Positions 33,687 through 43,711 are shown, counted from the stretch's first letter. The stretch is DNA of 64,000 nucleotides from Martelella mediterranea (GCA_003001975.1 PVUG01000010.1:1-64000), one strand, 5' to 3'. A program made the numbers and translations. The notes: generated by a model from the letters alone, not told the origin.

Positions 33687-35228
33687 TCAGGCCGAGCGTT
33701 CAAATTCCGTTCCGCGAAGCGTCAATGCCACGATCAAAGCGAGTGTCATCACGCTGCCGCCGATTTCGAAAGATCCGGCAATGGCATGACGAAACGCAGC
33801 CTCGATGGCGGGGCGAAGTGCGGCAGGCAGGTCGGACACGGCCTCCATGCCACCGTTGATGATCGTCTGCACATCGGCCGTACCAAGAAGGTGCGCAAGC
33901 CCGGAGTTCAAACCGCTTGCCATGACCCCGCCGGAAACCGCCACGCCCAGCGCGCCGCCGAGAGAGCGCAGAAAGGACATTGAGGCCGTCGCCGTGCCGA
34001 CGCTTTCCTTCGGGACCGCGTTCTGCACAATCGCGGTAGCGTTCGGCATCGCGATTCCCATCCCGAGTCCCAGCATTGCCAAAGCACCCCAGAAGGCGGG
34101 AACGCCGGCCTGGATCGCGGCCAACAGGGCCAGAGTGCCAAGGCCGCCGGCCTCGAGCGCGATGCCCGTGACCATGAAAAGCTTCGGCCGGCCGAGATCG
34201 GCGGAGAGCTTTCCGCCGAAGATCGACGTCAGCACCATGGCCACGATCTGCGGCAACATCATCGCGCCGGCCTGGGCCGGGTTCAAACCAAGCACCAGTT
34301 GAAAGTAAAGCGGCACGAAAACCATCGCGCTCATCATCGCGAAGCCCATGCAGGACATGGTCAGGACGCCGGTGGCGAACGGGCCGATCCTGAATAGCGA
34401 CAATGTGATAACCGGTTCGCGGGCACGGGTCTCGACCCAGAAGAAGCCACCGAGAGCGAGAATTGCCAGCAGCGCCAAGCCGACGGAAGCACCGGAATAC
34501 CAGGAAAAGAGCGATCCGCCGAGGCTGAACAGCAAAAGCACCGCCGTCGCTCCCGTGACGAGCAGGACGGAACCGGCAAAATCGATCCGATGCTCTTTGC
34601 GCGGCGGCGGCGCCGGCAAAGCTCGCCACAGCATCGCCAATGCCAGAAGGCCCACGGGCAGGTTGATATAGAAGACCCAGCGCCATGACAATGCTGTCGT
34701 CAGGCCGCCGCCCATGAGCGGGCCCGCAAGGCTGGAGAAGGCGAAAGCTCCCGAGAAAAACCCCTGATAACGCACCCGCTCGCGCGGCGTGACTACATCG
34801 CTGATGACGGTCTGGGTCAAGGTCATGATTCCACCGGCGCCGATGCCCTGCACCAGTCTGAAGACGATGAGCTGGGGCATCGTCCGGGCCAGGCCGCACA
34901 GCATCGACATTGCGACGAACAACACGATCGCCCCGATCAGGAAAGCGCGCCGCCCGAACATGTCGGAAAGCTTGCCGAAAATCGGCGTGGCGGAGGTGGA
35001 GGTCAGCATGAAGGCGGTAACCACCCAGCTCAGATGCGAAAGTCCGCCGAGGTCGCTCGCCATGCGCGGCAGTGCCGTGTTGACGATGCTCTGGTCGAGT
35101 GCTGCAAGGATCATTGCCAGGATCAGGCCGGCAAAGAGACGACGCAGGTGGAGGGGAATGCCCTTCTCGGGGCGCTGAAGATCGATGGTCAAGGGGGGCT
35201 CGGCGGGCGGGGCATTTGTTATTGGCAT
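33687..35228 (-). CDS. MFS drug exporter, DHA2 (EmrB/QacA) family, 14 helices
   Basis: Proton-driven multidrug exporter of 513 residues. Early marks are LAALDQSIVNTALPRMASDL (motif D1), GKLSDMFGRRAFLIGA (motif A) and RLVQGIGAGGIMTLTQTVISDVV (motif B), followed by GPLMGGGLTTALSWRWVFYINLPVG (motif C and the DHA2 W-R-W-x-F-x-I-N-x-P). Length and about fourteen helices fit DHA2. A small secreted protein gene lies 15 bases upstream on the same strand and is probably in the same operon. No HlyD-type partner is adjacent, so it may act alone as in QacA. Confidence 0.92.
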   Translation of the reverse strand: MPITNAPPAEPPLTIDLQRPEKGIPLHLRRLFAGLILAMILAALDQSIVNTALPRMASDLGGLSHLSWVVTAFMLTSTSATPIFGKLSDMFGRRAFLIGAIVLFVAMSMLCGLARTMPQLIVFRLVQGIGAGGIMTLTQTVISDVVTPRERVRYQGFFSGAFAFSSLAGPLMGGGLTTALSWRWVFYINLPVGLLALAMLWRALPAPPPRKEHRIDFAGSVLLVTGATAVLLLFSLGGSLFSWYSGASVGLALLAILALGGFFWVETRAREPVITLSLFRIGPFATGVLTMSCMGFAMMSAMVFVPLYFQLVLGLNPAQAGAMMLPQIVAMVLTSIFGGKLSADLGRPKLFMVTGIALEAGGLGTLALLAAIQAGVPAFWGALAMLGLGMGIAMPNATAIVQNAVPKESVGTATASMSFLRSLGGALGVAVSGGVMASGLNSGLAHLLGTADVQTIINGGMEAVSDLPAALRPAIEAAFRHAIAGSFEIGGSVMTLALIVALTLRGTEFERSA

Positions 35229-35243
35229 TGGCGATTGACGCGA

Positions 35244-35687
35244 TCAGTCGCGCTTCCATTCGAGCAGGTGTCCCGACGCAGTGAATTCCGCCTTGAATTT
35301 CTGGCCGTTGTCGTCCCGCCCTTCGACCTCGATATGATCGTCGTCGAGTTCGATCTTGAAAATGCGGCTCTTCGGGGTCAGCTTGGGCGCGGAAAGACCT
35401 GCCGGCAGCACCGGCATCAGTTCCGACAGCGGCGCCGTCCGGTGGCCCACGGCCTCGACCTTGTCAATGCTGCCGTCCCGGTGAACATCGAGTTCGACCC
35501 GCGCGCCACCCGGCAGGGTTCCGACCGCATCGGACCCCTTGTCGTCGGGATGAACATCGAGATCGGTGAGGGAAAGCGTAGCAGCGGCGTGCCTGACCGC
35601 GTTTCCATCAGGCGCATGACCCGCCGCTTCGGCGGCCGCACCGCAAGTCGCGACGAGCATTGAGGTCAGCAGAAAAATGCGCAACAT
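35244..35687 (-). CDS. Secreted PepSY-like small protein
   Basis: A 147-residue exported protein, signal LLTSMLVATCGAAAEAAG. The mature part has two similar-looking strand segments around ELDVHRDGSIDKVEAVG and IFKIELDDDHIEVEGRDDNGQKFKAEFTASGHLLEW, the second of which resembles a PepSY or BLF1-like beta-meander (conserved E-V-x-x-D-x-x-G-x-x). Located 15 bases ahead of the MFS exporter. Function unknown; PepSY proteins often modulate extracytoplasmic enzymes. Confidence in the gene is high, in the domain moderate. Confidence 0.65.
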   Translation of the reverse strand: MLRIFLLTSMLVATCGAAAEAAGHAPDGNAVRHAAATLSLTDLDVHPDDKGSDAVGTLPGGARVELDVHRDGSIDKVEAVGHRTAPLSELMPVLPAGLSAPKLTPKSRIFKIELDDDHIEVEGRDDNGQKFKAEFTASGHLLEWKRD

Positions 35688-35725
35688 GGCAACTCCTTCG
35701 TTTCAGCCCACAAAATTGCAGATGC

Positions 35726-37012
35726 TCACAGGTCGGTGCGCAGCAGCCAGCGGCGGATCGGTTCGATAGAATAGGCCAGACGCCACGTATTGCGATGACC
35801 GGCGGCACCTTCGGTGCTTGCGCCTTCGGGGATCACCGTCCCCGCCGCAAAACTCACATAGTTGATCCGCGCGCCCTCGGCGACAAGATCGTCGAAGGCG
35901 AACTGATACTGGTCCTCGTTCCACGTCCCGTCCCAGATGGCCCGTGCGACCGTCGCGCCGGCAGCTTCGAGTGCCTCCGTATCGGCGTTCTGGCCGGGAA
36001 AGGCGCCAGAGTCGTCCTGCGAGGTGACGATGAACAGCCGGTTGCCCGCCATCGGCGCCACCAGTTCCGGCCCCCATTGGCAGGCCACGAGAAAGCTGGC
36101 GGCGAAGAAATCGGGATATTTGATGTTCATCGCCATAGATAGCATTCCGCCGCCGGACTGTCCGGTCGTATAGAGCCGATCCGGATCAATCGAATATTCT
36201 TCCGTCAACGCCTTGATCAGATTGATCGTCGTATCCAGCATCGAGGATGTGTTGTTATCGTCATCCGCAACGATTTCAGCGAACTGCGGTGCCAGGACAA
36301 AGGCCGGCCGGGCGGACTGATCGCCGGGAGAAGCCCAGGAGATCGCTCCCAGTCCCTGTTTGAGCGTCATCAACGGGTCCTCGCTGGTCGCCCCGGCGTC
36401 GTGCATGAAATTGACGAGTGGGTAAGACTTGGCAGGATCATAGTCGCTGGGAATAAACAGGTTGTAAGGCAGGGTGTCGCCGGTTTCGGGGTCGTTCCAT
36501 ACGCGTTGCTCGAAGCGGTCGACGACGAGGTTGCTGACCGCCGTCGTGTCGATATTGCCCGCGGGCGTCACAACGGTGGCGCTTGGTTCCGCCCAGGTGA
36601 CGCCGCTGACATTAGGATCGCCTGCGGCCCAATGCGGCTTTCCCTCCGACATGTCGGGCTTGGCAGCGACCGGCTCCTCGACCTTGAGGCTTGCTGCGGC
36701 ATCCTCGGGCGACAGAGCGACGATCACATATTCGCCGCTGGCAGCGCGCGCATCCGGGTCGGGCGCCGTGGCCGGATAAACCGCTGTGACGGTCCGACCT
36801 TCGACGGAAAAATCGGCAGCAGAAAGCGCTTCCGCACTGATTTCATCGGAAAGGTGTACTGCGATGGCGACAAAACGCAATCCATCTCCGAAGACCTGCG
36901 TCACCGCCGTCGCGCGCCCCGGGACGGCGCCCGCGGCGAAAGCGGGAAGCGTGAGGTTGGCGAATACGCCACATGCGCCAAGGCCAATGAGAAAACTCCG
37001 ACGGGACGGCAT
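35726..37012 (-). CDS. Secreted alpha/beta-hydrolase (esterase / PHB-depolymerase-like)
   Basis: A 428-residue exported enzyme from the ATG at 37012 (GGAGCCGCT upstream). The signal is twin-arginine-like (MPSRRSFLIGLGACGVFA). The N-terminal 170 residues form a beta-rich domain; the C-terminal part is an alpha/beta hydrolase with FIPSDYDPAKSYPLVNFMHDAG, the nucleophile elbow YTTGQSGGGMLSM (G-x-S-x-G) and a late His near GHRNTW. This layout matches secreted predicted peptidases/esterases related to LpqC and PHB depolymerases. The natural substrate is unknown. Divergent from tetR at 37104, which may repress it. Confidence 0.8.
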   Translation of the reverse strand: MPSRRSFLIGLGACGVFANLTLPAFAAGAVPGRATAVTQVFGDGLRFVAIAVHLSDEISAEALSAADFSVEGRTVTAVYPATAPDPDARAASGEYVIVALSPEDAAASLKVEEPVAAKPDMSEGKPHWAAGDPNVSGVTWAEPSATVVTPAGNIDTTAVSNLVVDRFEQRVWNDPETGDTLPYNLFIPSDYDPAKSYPLVNFMHDAGATSEDPLMTLKQGLGAISWASPGDQSARPAFVLAPQFAEIVADDDNNTSSMLDTTINLIKALTEEYSIDPDRLYTTGQSGGGMLSMAMNIKYPDFFAASFLVACQWGPELVAPMAGNRLFIVTSQDDSGAFPGQNADTEALEAAGATVARAIWDGTWNEDQYQFAFDDLVAEGARINYVSFAAGTVIPEGASTEGAAGHRNTWRLAYSIEPIRRWLLRTDL

Positions 37013-37103
37013 AGCGGCTCCTATATTGTGGACTGACAGGCCTATCGCTTGCCAATTCATTTTTGAAACTATATTGGTTCCATAAATAGGAAAAACTACC
37101 GCC

Positions 37104-37754
37104 ATGTCAACAGCAGATGACGCCAATCGCAAGATGCCCCGGCGCGGTCGCCCGAAATCCGTTCCTGACGAAGAGCGCCGCGCCAACATTCTCGAGGCCG
37201 CGATGACAGCCTTCATAGACAAGGGCTTTGCCCATGTGACCATGGCGGACATTGCCCGTCAGGCAGGCATGTCGAAGCGCGACCTTTACAAGCTGTTCGC
37301 GGACAAGAGAGAACTTTTTGCCGACAGCATCGCCTTCCGCCGCCACCTGATCATCGACCTGCCCCGCCCCGCGGAAGAAGGATTGCCGTTGAGAGAGACG
37401 TTACGCCGCGTTTTCCGTCTTGACCTCGATGACCGCTCAGCGGCGGAGCGCGATGCTCTCATGACCCTGATCAATCGCGAAAGCCTGATCTTTCCCGAAC
37501 TCAACGCACTGCTCTACGACAGCGGCATTCTGCGTTCGCGGGAACTGGTCATGGCGTGGCTTGAAAGCGAAATGGCAGCCGGACGAATCCGCCGCGCCGA
37601 CACCCGCCGGCTGGCCGGAATGATGATGGATATTGTCTTTGGGGTGCTGCAACCCCGACGCCGGCATCAGGGGCACATCGACCGCGCGGCACAGGGCGAG
37701 GAAGTTCTGGCGCGCCTCGATATTCTGCTTGCAGGGCTTGCTGCCGTCGCGTGA
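37104..37754 (+). CDS. TetR/AcrR family regulator of the RND pump module
   Basis: A 216-residue TetR repressor. The N-terminal domain is RGRPKSVPDEERRANILEAAMTAFIDKGFAHVTMADIARQAGMSKRDLYKLFADKRELF in pieces, with the canonical helix-turn-helix; the C-terminal core is long enough to bind a ligand. It lies between the divergent hydrolase gene and the downstream adaptor-pump genes. The RGRPKSVPDE motif is shared with the regulator at 445. An ATTGGTTCCATAAATAGG stretch upstream may hold its promoter. Efflux regulation is inferred from context. Confidence 0.9.
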   Translation: MSTADDANRKMPRRGRPKSVPDEERRANILEAAMTAFIDKGFAHVTMADIARQAGMSKRDLYKLFADKRELFADSIAFRRHLIIDLPRPAEEGLPLRETLRRVFRLDLDDRSAAERDALMTLINRESLIFPELNALLYDSGILRSRELVMAWLESEMAAGRIRRADTRRLAGMMMDIVFGVLQPRRRHQGHIDRAAQGEEVLARLDILLAGLAAVA

Positions 37755-37792
37755 CACGCCTCTTCCGAAAGAACCTGCAACAACGCAGCGTC

Positions 37793-37815
37793 AATCATTA
37801 CAAAAAGGAAATTTG
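37793..37815. promoter_or_regulatory. Conserved upstream element of the RND adaptor gene
   Basis: CAATCATTACAAAAAGGAAA followed by TTTG recurs in reverse orientation at 411-428 and onward upstream of the paralogous adaptor at the left edge (there GGACATTTG). It lies 106 bases ahead of the adaptor start. Retention in both modules points to regulatory function, probably TetR binding or a promoter. Confidence 0.5.
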
Positions 37816-37920
37816 TCTTCGTCGTTCTTTTTGGTACCTATCATTACCATAATTATCGCCGCCGGAACCCGATACCCCGAATTATCCGCCGGAAAGCCCT
37901 GCCAATACGATGGAGACCTC

Positions 37921-39120
37921 ATGCAGATGAGAAAGCCGATCGGCTTCACAATTCTCGCCTTTGTTTGCGGGCTGAGCGCCTGTAGTTCCGATGAAGACAG
38001 GCAGGCCAAACCCGCTCAGGCCACTCCGACGGAGGTCGGCTATGTGACGCTGGAGGCACAGTCCGTGCCGTTGACGGTCGATCTTCACGGCCGGGTCATT
38101 GCCTCGGCGATAGCGGAGGTCCGTCCCCAGGTCGACGGGATCGTTCGCGACGTCCTTTTTGCCGAGGGCAGGAATGTCGAGCAAGGCGACGCGCTCTACA
38201 AGATCGACGACAGGAAGTTCCAGGCCGCCTATGCCTCAGCTGAAGCCGCGCTCAAAAAGGCGCAGGCCACGACCAACAGCGCGCAATCGACTTATGATCG
38301 CAATGAGCGCCTTGCAAAAACGGAAGCCGTCAGCACCCAGACTGTTGACGACGCCGAAGCCGCCCTGCTGCAAGCCAAGGCCGACGAGGCCGCAGCTCAG
38401 GCGGATCTCGAAACAGCGCAGATCGATCTCGACAACACCACGATCCACGCTCCGATCAGCGGCGTGATCGGCGTCTCGGAGGTGAGCGTCGGTGCTCTCG
38501 TGACCGCGGAACAGACAGACGCGCTGGCAACGATCCGCACCGTCGATCACGTTTATGTCGACCTCGCCGACAGCAGTGCGAATTTCCTGCGCATCCGTGA
38601 CAAGGTACAGGCGGGTGAACTCGAACACCGCTCGGACGGCCCTCCACCGATCAGCCTAACGCTTGAGGACGGCAATACCTATAGCAGCAGCGGCGAAATG
38701 TCCTTCGCCGACATGGTGGTTTCGCAAACGACCGGCACCTTTACCCTCAGGGTCAATTTCGCCAATCCCGACGGCGTCCTCATTCCCGGAATGTTCGTCA
38801 CGGCGACCGTTGAACTTGGCGTCATCCCCGATGCCTTCCTCGTGCCGCAACGTGCGGTCTCCCGCGACGACAGTGGCAAGGCCACGGTTTATGTCATCTC
38901 CGGCGATGGCAAGGCCGAGCGCAGGAACGTGACCACCAGCGGGTCGCTGAACAACGACTGGATCGTCGTTGACGGCGTTGCCGAGGGCGACCGGCTGATC
39001 GTCGACGGCTTCCAGAAATTCTCGGATGGTGCCGAGGTTTCCGGCGTTGCCGTGACGATCAATGCGGACGGGGTCGTCGAACAGAGCATCGCCGATGACG
39101 CCGGGGAGGAAACCCCGTGA
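37921..39120 (+). CDS. RND efflux membrane-fusion lipoprotein (complete)
   Basis: Adaptor of an AcrA/MexE-type pump, 399 residues. Lipobox LSAC near residue 20 and CSSDEDRQ follow a short signal. The biotinyl-lipoyl halves (LHGRVIASAIAEVRPQVDGIVRDVLF and TIHAPISGVIGVSEVSVG) flank a coiled-coil hairpin rich in Ala, Gln and Asp (residues about 100-165). The membrane-proximal beta domain contains ISRDDSGKATVYVISGDG. The start at 37921 has GGAG a few bases upstream; a second in-frame ATG at 37927 is possible. It overlaps the pump gene by 4 bases. It is a near-copy of the partial gene at 1-293. Confidence 0.93.
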   Translation: MQMRKPIGFTILAFVCGLSACSSDEDRQAKPAQATPTEVGYVTLEAQSVPLTVDLHGRVIASAIAEVRPQVDGIVRDVLFAEGRNVEQGDALYKIDDRKFQAAYASAEAALKKAQATTNSAQSTYDRNERLAKTEAVSTQTVDDAEAALLQAKADEAAAQADLETAQIDLDNTTIHAPISGVIGVSEVSVGALVTAEQTDALATIRTVDHVYVDLADSSANFLRIRDKVQAGELEHRSDGPPPISLTLEDGNTYSSSGEMSFADMVVSQTTGTFTLRVNFANPDGVLIPGMFVTATVELGVIPDAFLVPQRAVSRDDSGKATVYVISGDGKAERRNVTTSGSLNNDWIVVDGVAEGDRLIVDGFQKFSDGAEVSGVAVTINADGVVEQSIADDAGEETP

Positions 39121-42100
39121 CCCCTTCCACCCGTCGCAACGCGCTTGCCAGCTTCTTCATAACACGTCCCGTATTCGCCATCGTGCTGGCCATAAGTACG
39201 CTTCTCGCGGGCATTATCGCGATCTACTCTCTGTCCATTTCGCAATATCCGGACATCGCCCCCGTCACCGTGCGGATCAGCGCCACCTATTCCGGCGCGA
39301 CCGCAGAGGCGGTGGAAAACTCGGTCACCAAGAAGATCGAAAGCGCAATGACCGGCCTCGACGACCTGCTCTACATGGAATCGACATCGAGCACTGGCTC
39401 CGCCTCGATCTCGCTAACCTTTTCCAACGAGGTCGATCCCGACATCGCCCAGGTGCAGGTCCAGAACAAGCTGGCGCAGGTTGAAAACCAGTTGCCGGAC
39501 AGCGTTCAGGATGCCGGCGTTTCCGTTCACCGCTCGCCCTCGGGCATACTGATGGTCGGCAATATAATCTCGCGCGACGGCTCATACACGTCCGACCAGC
39601 TTTCCGATATCATGTCGAGCCAGATCGAGGACCGCATCGAGCGCATTGACGGCGTCGGCTCGGTCCAGTCCTTCGGCGCAGGTTACGCCATGCGCATATG
39701 GCTCGATCCGAAGGCGATGCAGAAGTACCAGCTTGTGCCGAGCGACGTGAATGCCGCCATCAGTGCGCAGAACGTGCAGGTCGCCGCGGGTTCCATCGGC
39801 TCGACGCCGGTGACCGCAGGCCAGCAGCTCAAGGCCAGCCTGATCGTCCGCACCCAGATGACCTCGGCGGATCAGTTCCAGCGGATCATCCTGAAGACCG
39901 AGCAGGACGGATCGGTCGTGCGACTTGGCGATGTGGCCCGCGTCGAGGTTGGGCTGGAAAGTTACGGCCAGAGCTCGACCTATAACGGCATGCCGGCCGC
40001 CGGCTTTGGTGTTCAGCTCGCCTCCGGCGCGAATGCGATCACGACCGCCAACCTCGTCCACCAGGAACTCGACAGCCTCGCCGGATCGCTGCCGGACGGC
40101 GTCGAGATCGACTATTCCTATGAAACGACACCTTTTGTCGAACTTTCCATCGAGAAGGTCGTCCATACGCTGATCGAGGCGATCATCCTCGTCTTTCTGG
40201 TGTTGCTCCTGTTCCTGCAGAACTTCCGGGCGACGCTGATCCCGATGATCGCCGTTCCCGTGGTGCTGATGGGCACGTTCGGCGTGCTTGCCATGCTGGG
40301 CTACTCCATCAACATGCTGACCATGTTCGCGATGGTGCTGGCGATTGGCCTTCTGGTCGATGACGCGATCGTCGTCGTCGAGAATGTCGAGCGCATCATG
40401 CGCGATGAGAAGCTGCCGGTGCGCGAGGCAACGGAAAAGTCCATGGGCGAAATCACCGGTGCGCTGATCGGCATTGCCCTCGTCCTCACTGCCGTCTTCA
40501 TTCCCATGGCGTTCTTTTCCGGCTCGGTCGGTGTCATCTACCGCCAGTTCTCCGTCACGATAGCAAGCGCCATGTTGCTTTCGGTGCTCGTCGCGATCAT
40601 TCTGACACCGGCGCTCTGCGTTCTCCTGCTGCGGCCGACGCATGAAGGGCTGATGGCGCGTTGGTTCGGTTGGTTCGATCGCGGGTTCACCCGTCTGACC
40701 GGCCGCTATGCCGGCGCGGTGAGTTGGGTCGTGATACGCCCGCTGCGCATGCTCGTCATCTTTGCCGTTCTCCTTGTCTCCGCCTGGGGCCTCTACAAGG
40801 ACCTGCCAACCTCCTTTTTCCCGGAAGAAGATCAGGGCGTTCTGATGACGCAGATCACGCTGCCGGATGGTGCCAACGCTGCCCGGACGCAAGCTGTGAT
40901 AGACATGGTCGAAGACTACTTCCTCAACGAGGAAAGCGATGCCGTCGAAAGCGTGTTCATGACGCTCGGTTTCGGTTTCGGCGGCTCGGGCGAGAACCAG
41001 GCCATGGCCTTCGTCCGGCTCAAGGACTTCGATCAGCGAACCGACGATACACTCTCGGCAACTGCCGTAGCCCAGCGGGCATCCGCCGCGTTCGGCAAGA
41101 TCCGCGATGCCAATGTCTTTGTGCTGGCACCGCCGGCGATTCAGGGATTGGGCCAGACCAACGGCTTCACCATGTACCTCGAGGACACTGCCAACAAGGG
41201 TCGCGATGCCCTGAGAGAGGCTGGCAACGCGCTCGCCGACAGCGCGAAGGGCAACGCCGTGGTCGGCAACATCCGCGGCAACACCCGAACGCTGGAAGCC
41301 CAGTTGAAAATCGACATCGATGAAGACAAGGCGACGGCGCTTGGCATCGACCTGTCCGATATCGACAGCCTGGTCACCACCGTCTTTGCCGGAACCAACG
41401 TCAACGACTTTCTTTATGATGGTGAGATCAAACCGGTCTACGTTCAGGCCGATGCGCCCTATCGCATGCAGCCGGAAGACATCGATCTATGGTGGGCAAA
41501 AAACGGCGATGGCGAGATGGTGCCTTTCTCGGCCTTCGCCACGACCGAATGGGTTCAGGGCTCACCCTCGCTCGCCCGCTTCAACGGCACGGCGGCGATC
41601 GCGATCGACGGATCGGCCGTCACCGGAAAGAGCTCGGGCGACGCAATGACGGAAGCCGAACGGCTCGTTGCCGGGCTTGACGGCGGCTACTCCGCATCAT
41701 GGTCCGGGCTTTCCTACCAGGAACGCCTGGCGGGCTCGCAGGAAACGCTGCTCTATGCCATCTCGCTGGTGGTCGTCTTCCTGTGCCTGGCCGCGCTTTA
41801 TGAAAGTTGGTCGATACCGTTCGCCGTCATCCTCGCCGTGCCGGTAGGCATCTTCGGGGCCCTTCTCTTCGCCAGCGGTTTCGGGCAGGAGAACGACGTC
41901 TACTTCAAGGTCGGCCTGCTGATGACCATGGGGCTCACCGCCAAGAACGCGATCCTGATCGTCGAGTTCGCGCGTGATCTCACGCGGCAGGGCAAAAGCG
42001 TGCTGGAAGCCGTGACGCAGGCATCGCGCATGCGACTGCGTCCGATCGTCATGACCTCCCTCGCCTTCATTCTGGGCGTCCTCCCTCTGGCCTTCGCGAC

Positions 42101-42233
42101 CGGCGCCGGTTCAGCGGCTCAGAATGCCATCGGGATCGGGGTGGTCGGTGGCATGATCGCAGCGACATTGCTCGGTATCTTCTTTGTACCGATGTTCTTC
42201 GCTGCGATTTTCGGGCTCACAAACCGGCGGTGA
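39117..42233 (+). CDS. RND family multidrug efflux pump, inner-membrane subunit (HAE-1)
   Basis: A 1038-residue proton-driven pump of the AcrB/MexF class. Twelve helices flank two large periplasmic loops. The proton-relay pair is present in GLLVDDAIVVVENVERIM (Asp-Asp as in AcrB 407/408), and the conserved GLTAKNAILIVEFA lysine segment lies in helix ten. The start is GTG at 39117 within GTGA overlapping the adaptor stop. No TolC-type outer-membrane factor is adjacent, so a chromosomal or other plasmid one would be used. Typical exported compounds are hydrophobic toxins; specificity is unknown. Confidence 0.95.
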   Translation: MTPSTRRNALASFFITRPVFAIVLAISTLLAGIIAIYSLSISQYPDIAPVTVRISATYSGATAEAVENSVTKKIESAMTGLDDLLYMESTSSTGSASISLTFSNEVDPDIAQVQVQNKLAQVENQLPDSVQDAGVSVHRSPSGILMVGNIISRDGSYTSDQLSDIMSSQIEDRIERIDGVGSVQSFGAGYAMRIWLDPKAMQKYQLVPSDVNAAISAQNVQVAAGSIGSTPVTAGQQLKASLIVRTQMTSADQFQRIILKTEQDGSVVRLGDVARVEVGLESYGQSSTYNGMPAAGFGVQLASGANAITTANLVHQELDSLAGSLPDGVEIDYSYETTPFVELSIEKVVHTLIEAIILVFLVLLLFLQNFRATLIPMIAVPVVLMGTFGVLAMLGYSINMLTMFAMVLAIGLLVDDAIVVVENVERIMRDEKLPVREATEKSMGEITGALIGIALVLTAVFIPMAFFSGSVGVIYRQFSVTIASAMLLSVLVAIILTPALCVLLLRPTHEGLMARWFGWFDRGFTRLTGRYAGAVSWVVIRPLRMLVIFAVLLVSAWGLYKDLPTSFFPEEDQGVLMTQITLPDGANAARTQAVIDMVEDYFLNEESDAVESVFMTLGFGFGGSGENQAMAFVRLKDFDQRTDDTLSATAVAQRASAAFGKIRDANVFVLAPPAIQGLGQTNGFTMYLEDTANKGRDALREAGNALADSAKGNAVVGNIRGNTRTLEAQLKIDIDEDKATALGIDLSDIDSLVTTVFAGTNVNDFLYDGEIKPVYVQADAPYRMQPEDIDLWWAKNGDGEMVPFSAFATTEWVQGSPSLARFNGTAAIAIDGSAVTGKSSGDAMTEAERLVAGLDGGYSASWSGLSYQERLAGSQETLLYAISLVVVFLCLAALYESWSIPFAVILAVPVGIFGALLFASGFGQENDVYFKVGLLMTMGLTAKNAILIVEFARDLTRQGKSVLEAVTQASRMRLRPIVMTSLAFILGVLPLAFATGAGSAAQNAIGIGVVGGMIAATLLGIFFVPMFFAAIFGLTNRR

Positions 42234-42433
42234 CGAAAAGCCGACTGTCCAGTTCTTTAACCTATCCGGGAGGCAGAGCGATCCACCTATGACGAGGTAA
42301 TTCCATCTGTTCAGTAAGCGACAAGCTGAGGCCATTTAGGCGTGGTAATTTCACGGCATGACCGCGTCGATTAGAGGTGGCTCGGTTTGTCTGAACAGTT
42401 TCGGGCGTTTCGCTAAGTGGATTTCCGCCTCGA

Positions 42434-43243
42434 TTATGCCGCCACCATCATGGGTGCCAGCGCGTTGAAGTAGGCCTGATCCGGCGTCTGCCGGTCAAGG
42501 GATGAATGTGGGCGTCGGCTATTGTAAAAGGTCAGATATCGGCCGATGCCAGCGCGGGCCTCGGACACGGACTTGTAGGCGTGGAGGTAGACCTCCTCGT
42601 ATTTGATCGAGCGCCAGAGCCGCTCGACAGACGTTGTCCCGCCACGAACCCTTGCCGTCCATCGAGATGGCGATTTCGGCTTTTTTCAGCACGGTCGTGA
42701 AGTCGATGGATGTGAACTGGGATCCTTGATCTGTGTTGAAGATGTCGGGCTTGCCATAACGAGCAAGCGCTTCCTCGACTGCTTCGATGCAGAAGGCTGC
42801 CTCCATCGTGATCGACAGTCGCCACGACAGAACCCTCCGGCTGAACCAGTCCACAACGGCGCAGAGATAGACAAATCCGCGAGCCATCGGAACATAGGTC
42901 AGGTCCATCGCCCAGACCTGATTGGGTCTGGTAACCGCCAGCTTGCGCAGGAGGTAGGGATAGATTTTGTGCCCAGGTGCCGGTTTCGACGTGTTCGGGC
43001 GACGGTAGATCGCCTCGATGCCCATCTTCTTCATCAGCGTGGCGACGTGAAGCCGCCCGGCATTCAACCCTTCTCCTCTCAAAAGCCATTGCAACATCCG
43101 ACTTCCCGCGAACGGGTATTCGAGATGCAGTTCGTCGATCCGGCGCATCAGAGCCAGATCGCCGTCAGACACCGGACGCGGCGAATAATAGACACTGCCA
43201 CGGCTGAAGCCGAGAAGCTTCGCCTGGCGCACGACGGATAGCT
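42434..43243 (-). pseudogene. IS3 orfB transposase, main part, frameshifted and separated from its start
   Basis: Contains the rve integrase core: VWAMDLTYVPMARGFVYLCAVVD, DQGSQFTS and, after a frameshift, VERLWRSIKYEEVYLHAY and RRPHSSLDRQTPDQAYF to a stop at 42434. Near 42629 two bases are missing (GAC-AAC-GTC-T-GTC instead of GTC-TTC-GTC), which throws the frame off after SWRDNV. The 5' end is cut by the IS66-type insertion. The element cannot make its own transposase. Confidence 0.85.
43236..43243. repeat. 8-bp target duplication, left copy (GGATAGCT)
   Basis: GGATAGCT borders the left end of the IS66-type transposon and is repeated at 48855-48862 at its right end. Eight base pairs is the duplication length typical of the IS66 family. 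Confidence 0.9.
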
Positions 43244-43324
43244 GTAACCGCTGTCCCGATCCCACGTTGTTCTCGCCACCCTGATCTGTGATCGCTTTTC
43301 CATGGAACAGCGGGGAGTTTCTCC

Positions 43325-43711
43325 ATGGAGACTACAACGGAGTTTCTCACAACCAAGGAGGCTGGACGGAAGAGTCAGCGTCATTGGCCGGATGAAGCAA
43401 AAGCTCAGATCGTATCAGAGACATTGCGGCCCGGCGTGATGGTAAGTGAGGTCGCCGAGCGGTATGGACTACGGGCGAACCGCCTTTCGACGTGGCGTAC
43501 CATGGCGCGGCAGGGCAAGCTGGTTCTACCCGCACCCGAGGATGCGGTGGAGTTTGCAGCGGTAATTGTCGATCCGCCTCCATTGAAGTCGCTGGGCAAA
43601 AAAGCTTGTCGCCCGGAGATCATCGTCGGCGCTGTCACGATCCGCTTGGAAGAAGGCGCGTCTGCTGCTCGGATTGCTGCCGTCGCGCGTGCCTGCGTGG
43701 TTCCGGCATGA
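43325..43711 (+). CDS. tnpA: IS66 TnpA accessory protein
   Basis: A 128-residue helix-turn-helix protein typical of the first IS66 gene. The N-terminal DNA-binding part is RHWPDEAKAQIVSETLRPGVMVSEVAERYGLRANRLSTW, followed by a linker and a C-terminal region IVVGAVTIRLEEGASAARIAAV-like, common to TnpA. Its stop overlaps the tnpB start (ATGA). Required together with TnpB and TnpC in studied members. Intact. Confidence 0.9.
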   Translation: METTTEFLTTKEAGRKSQRHWPDEAKAQIVSETLRPGVMVSEVAERYGLRANRLSTWRTMARQGKLVLPAPEDAVEFAAVIVDPPPLKSLGKKACRPEIIVGAVTIRLEEGASAARIAAVARACVVPA

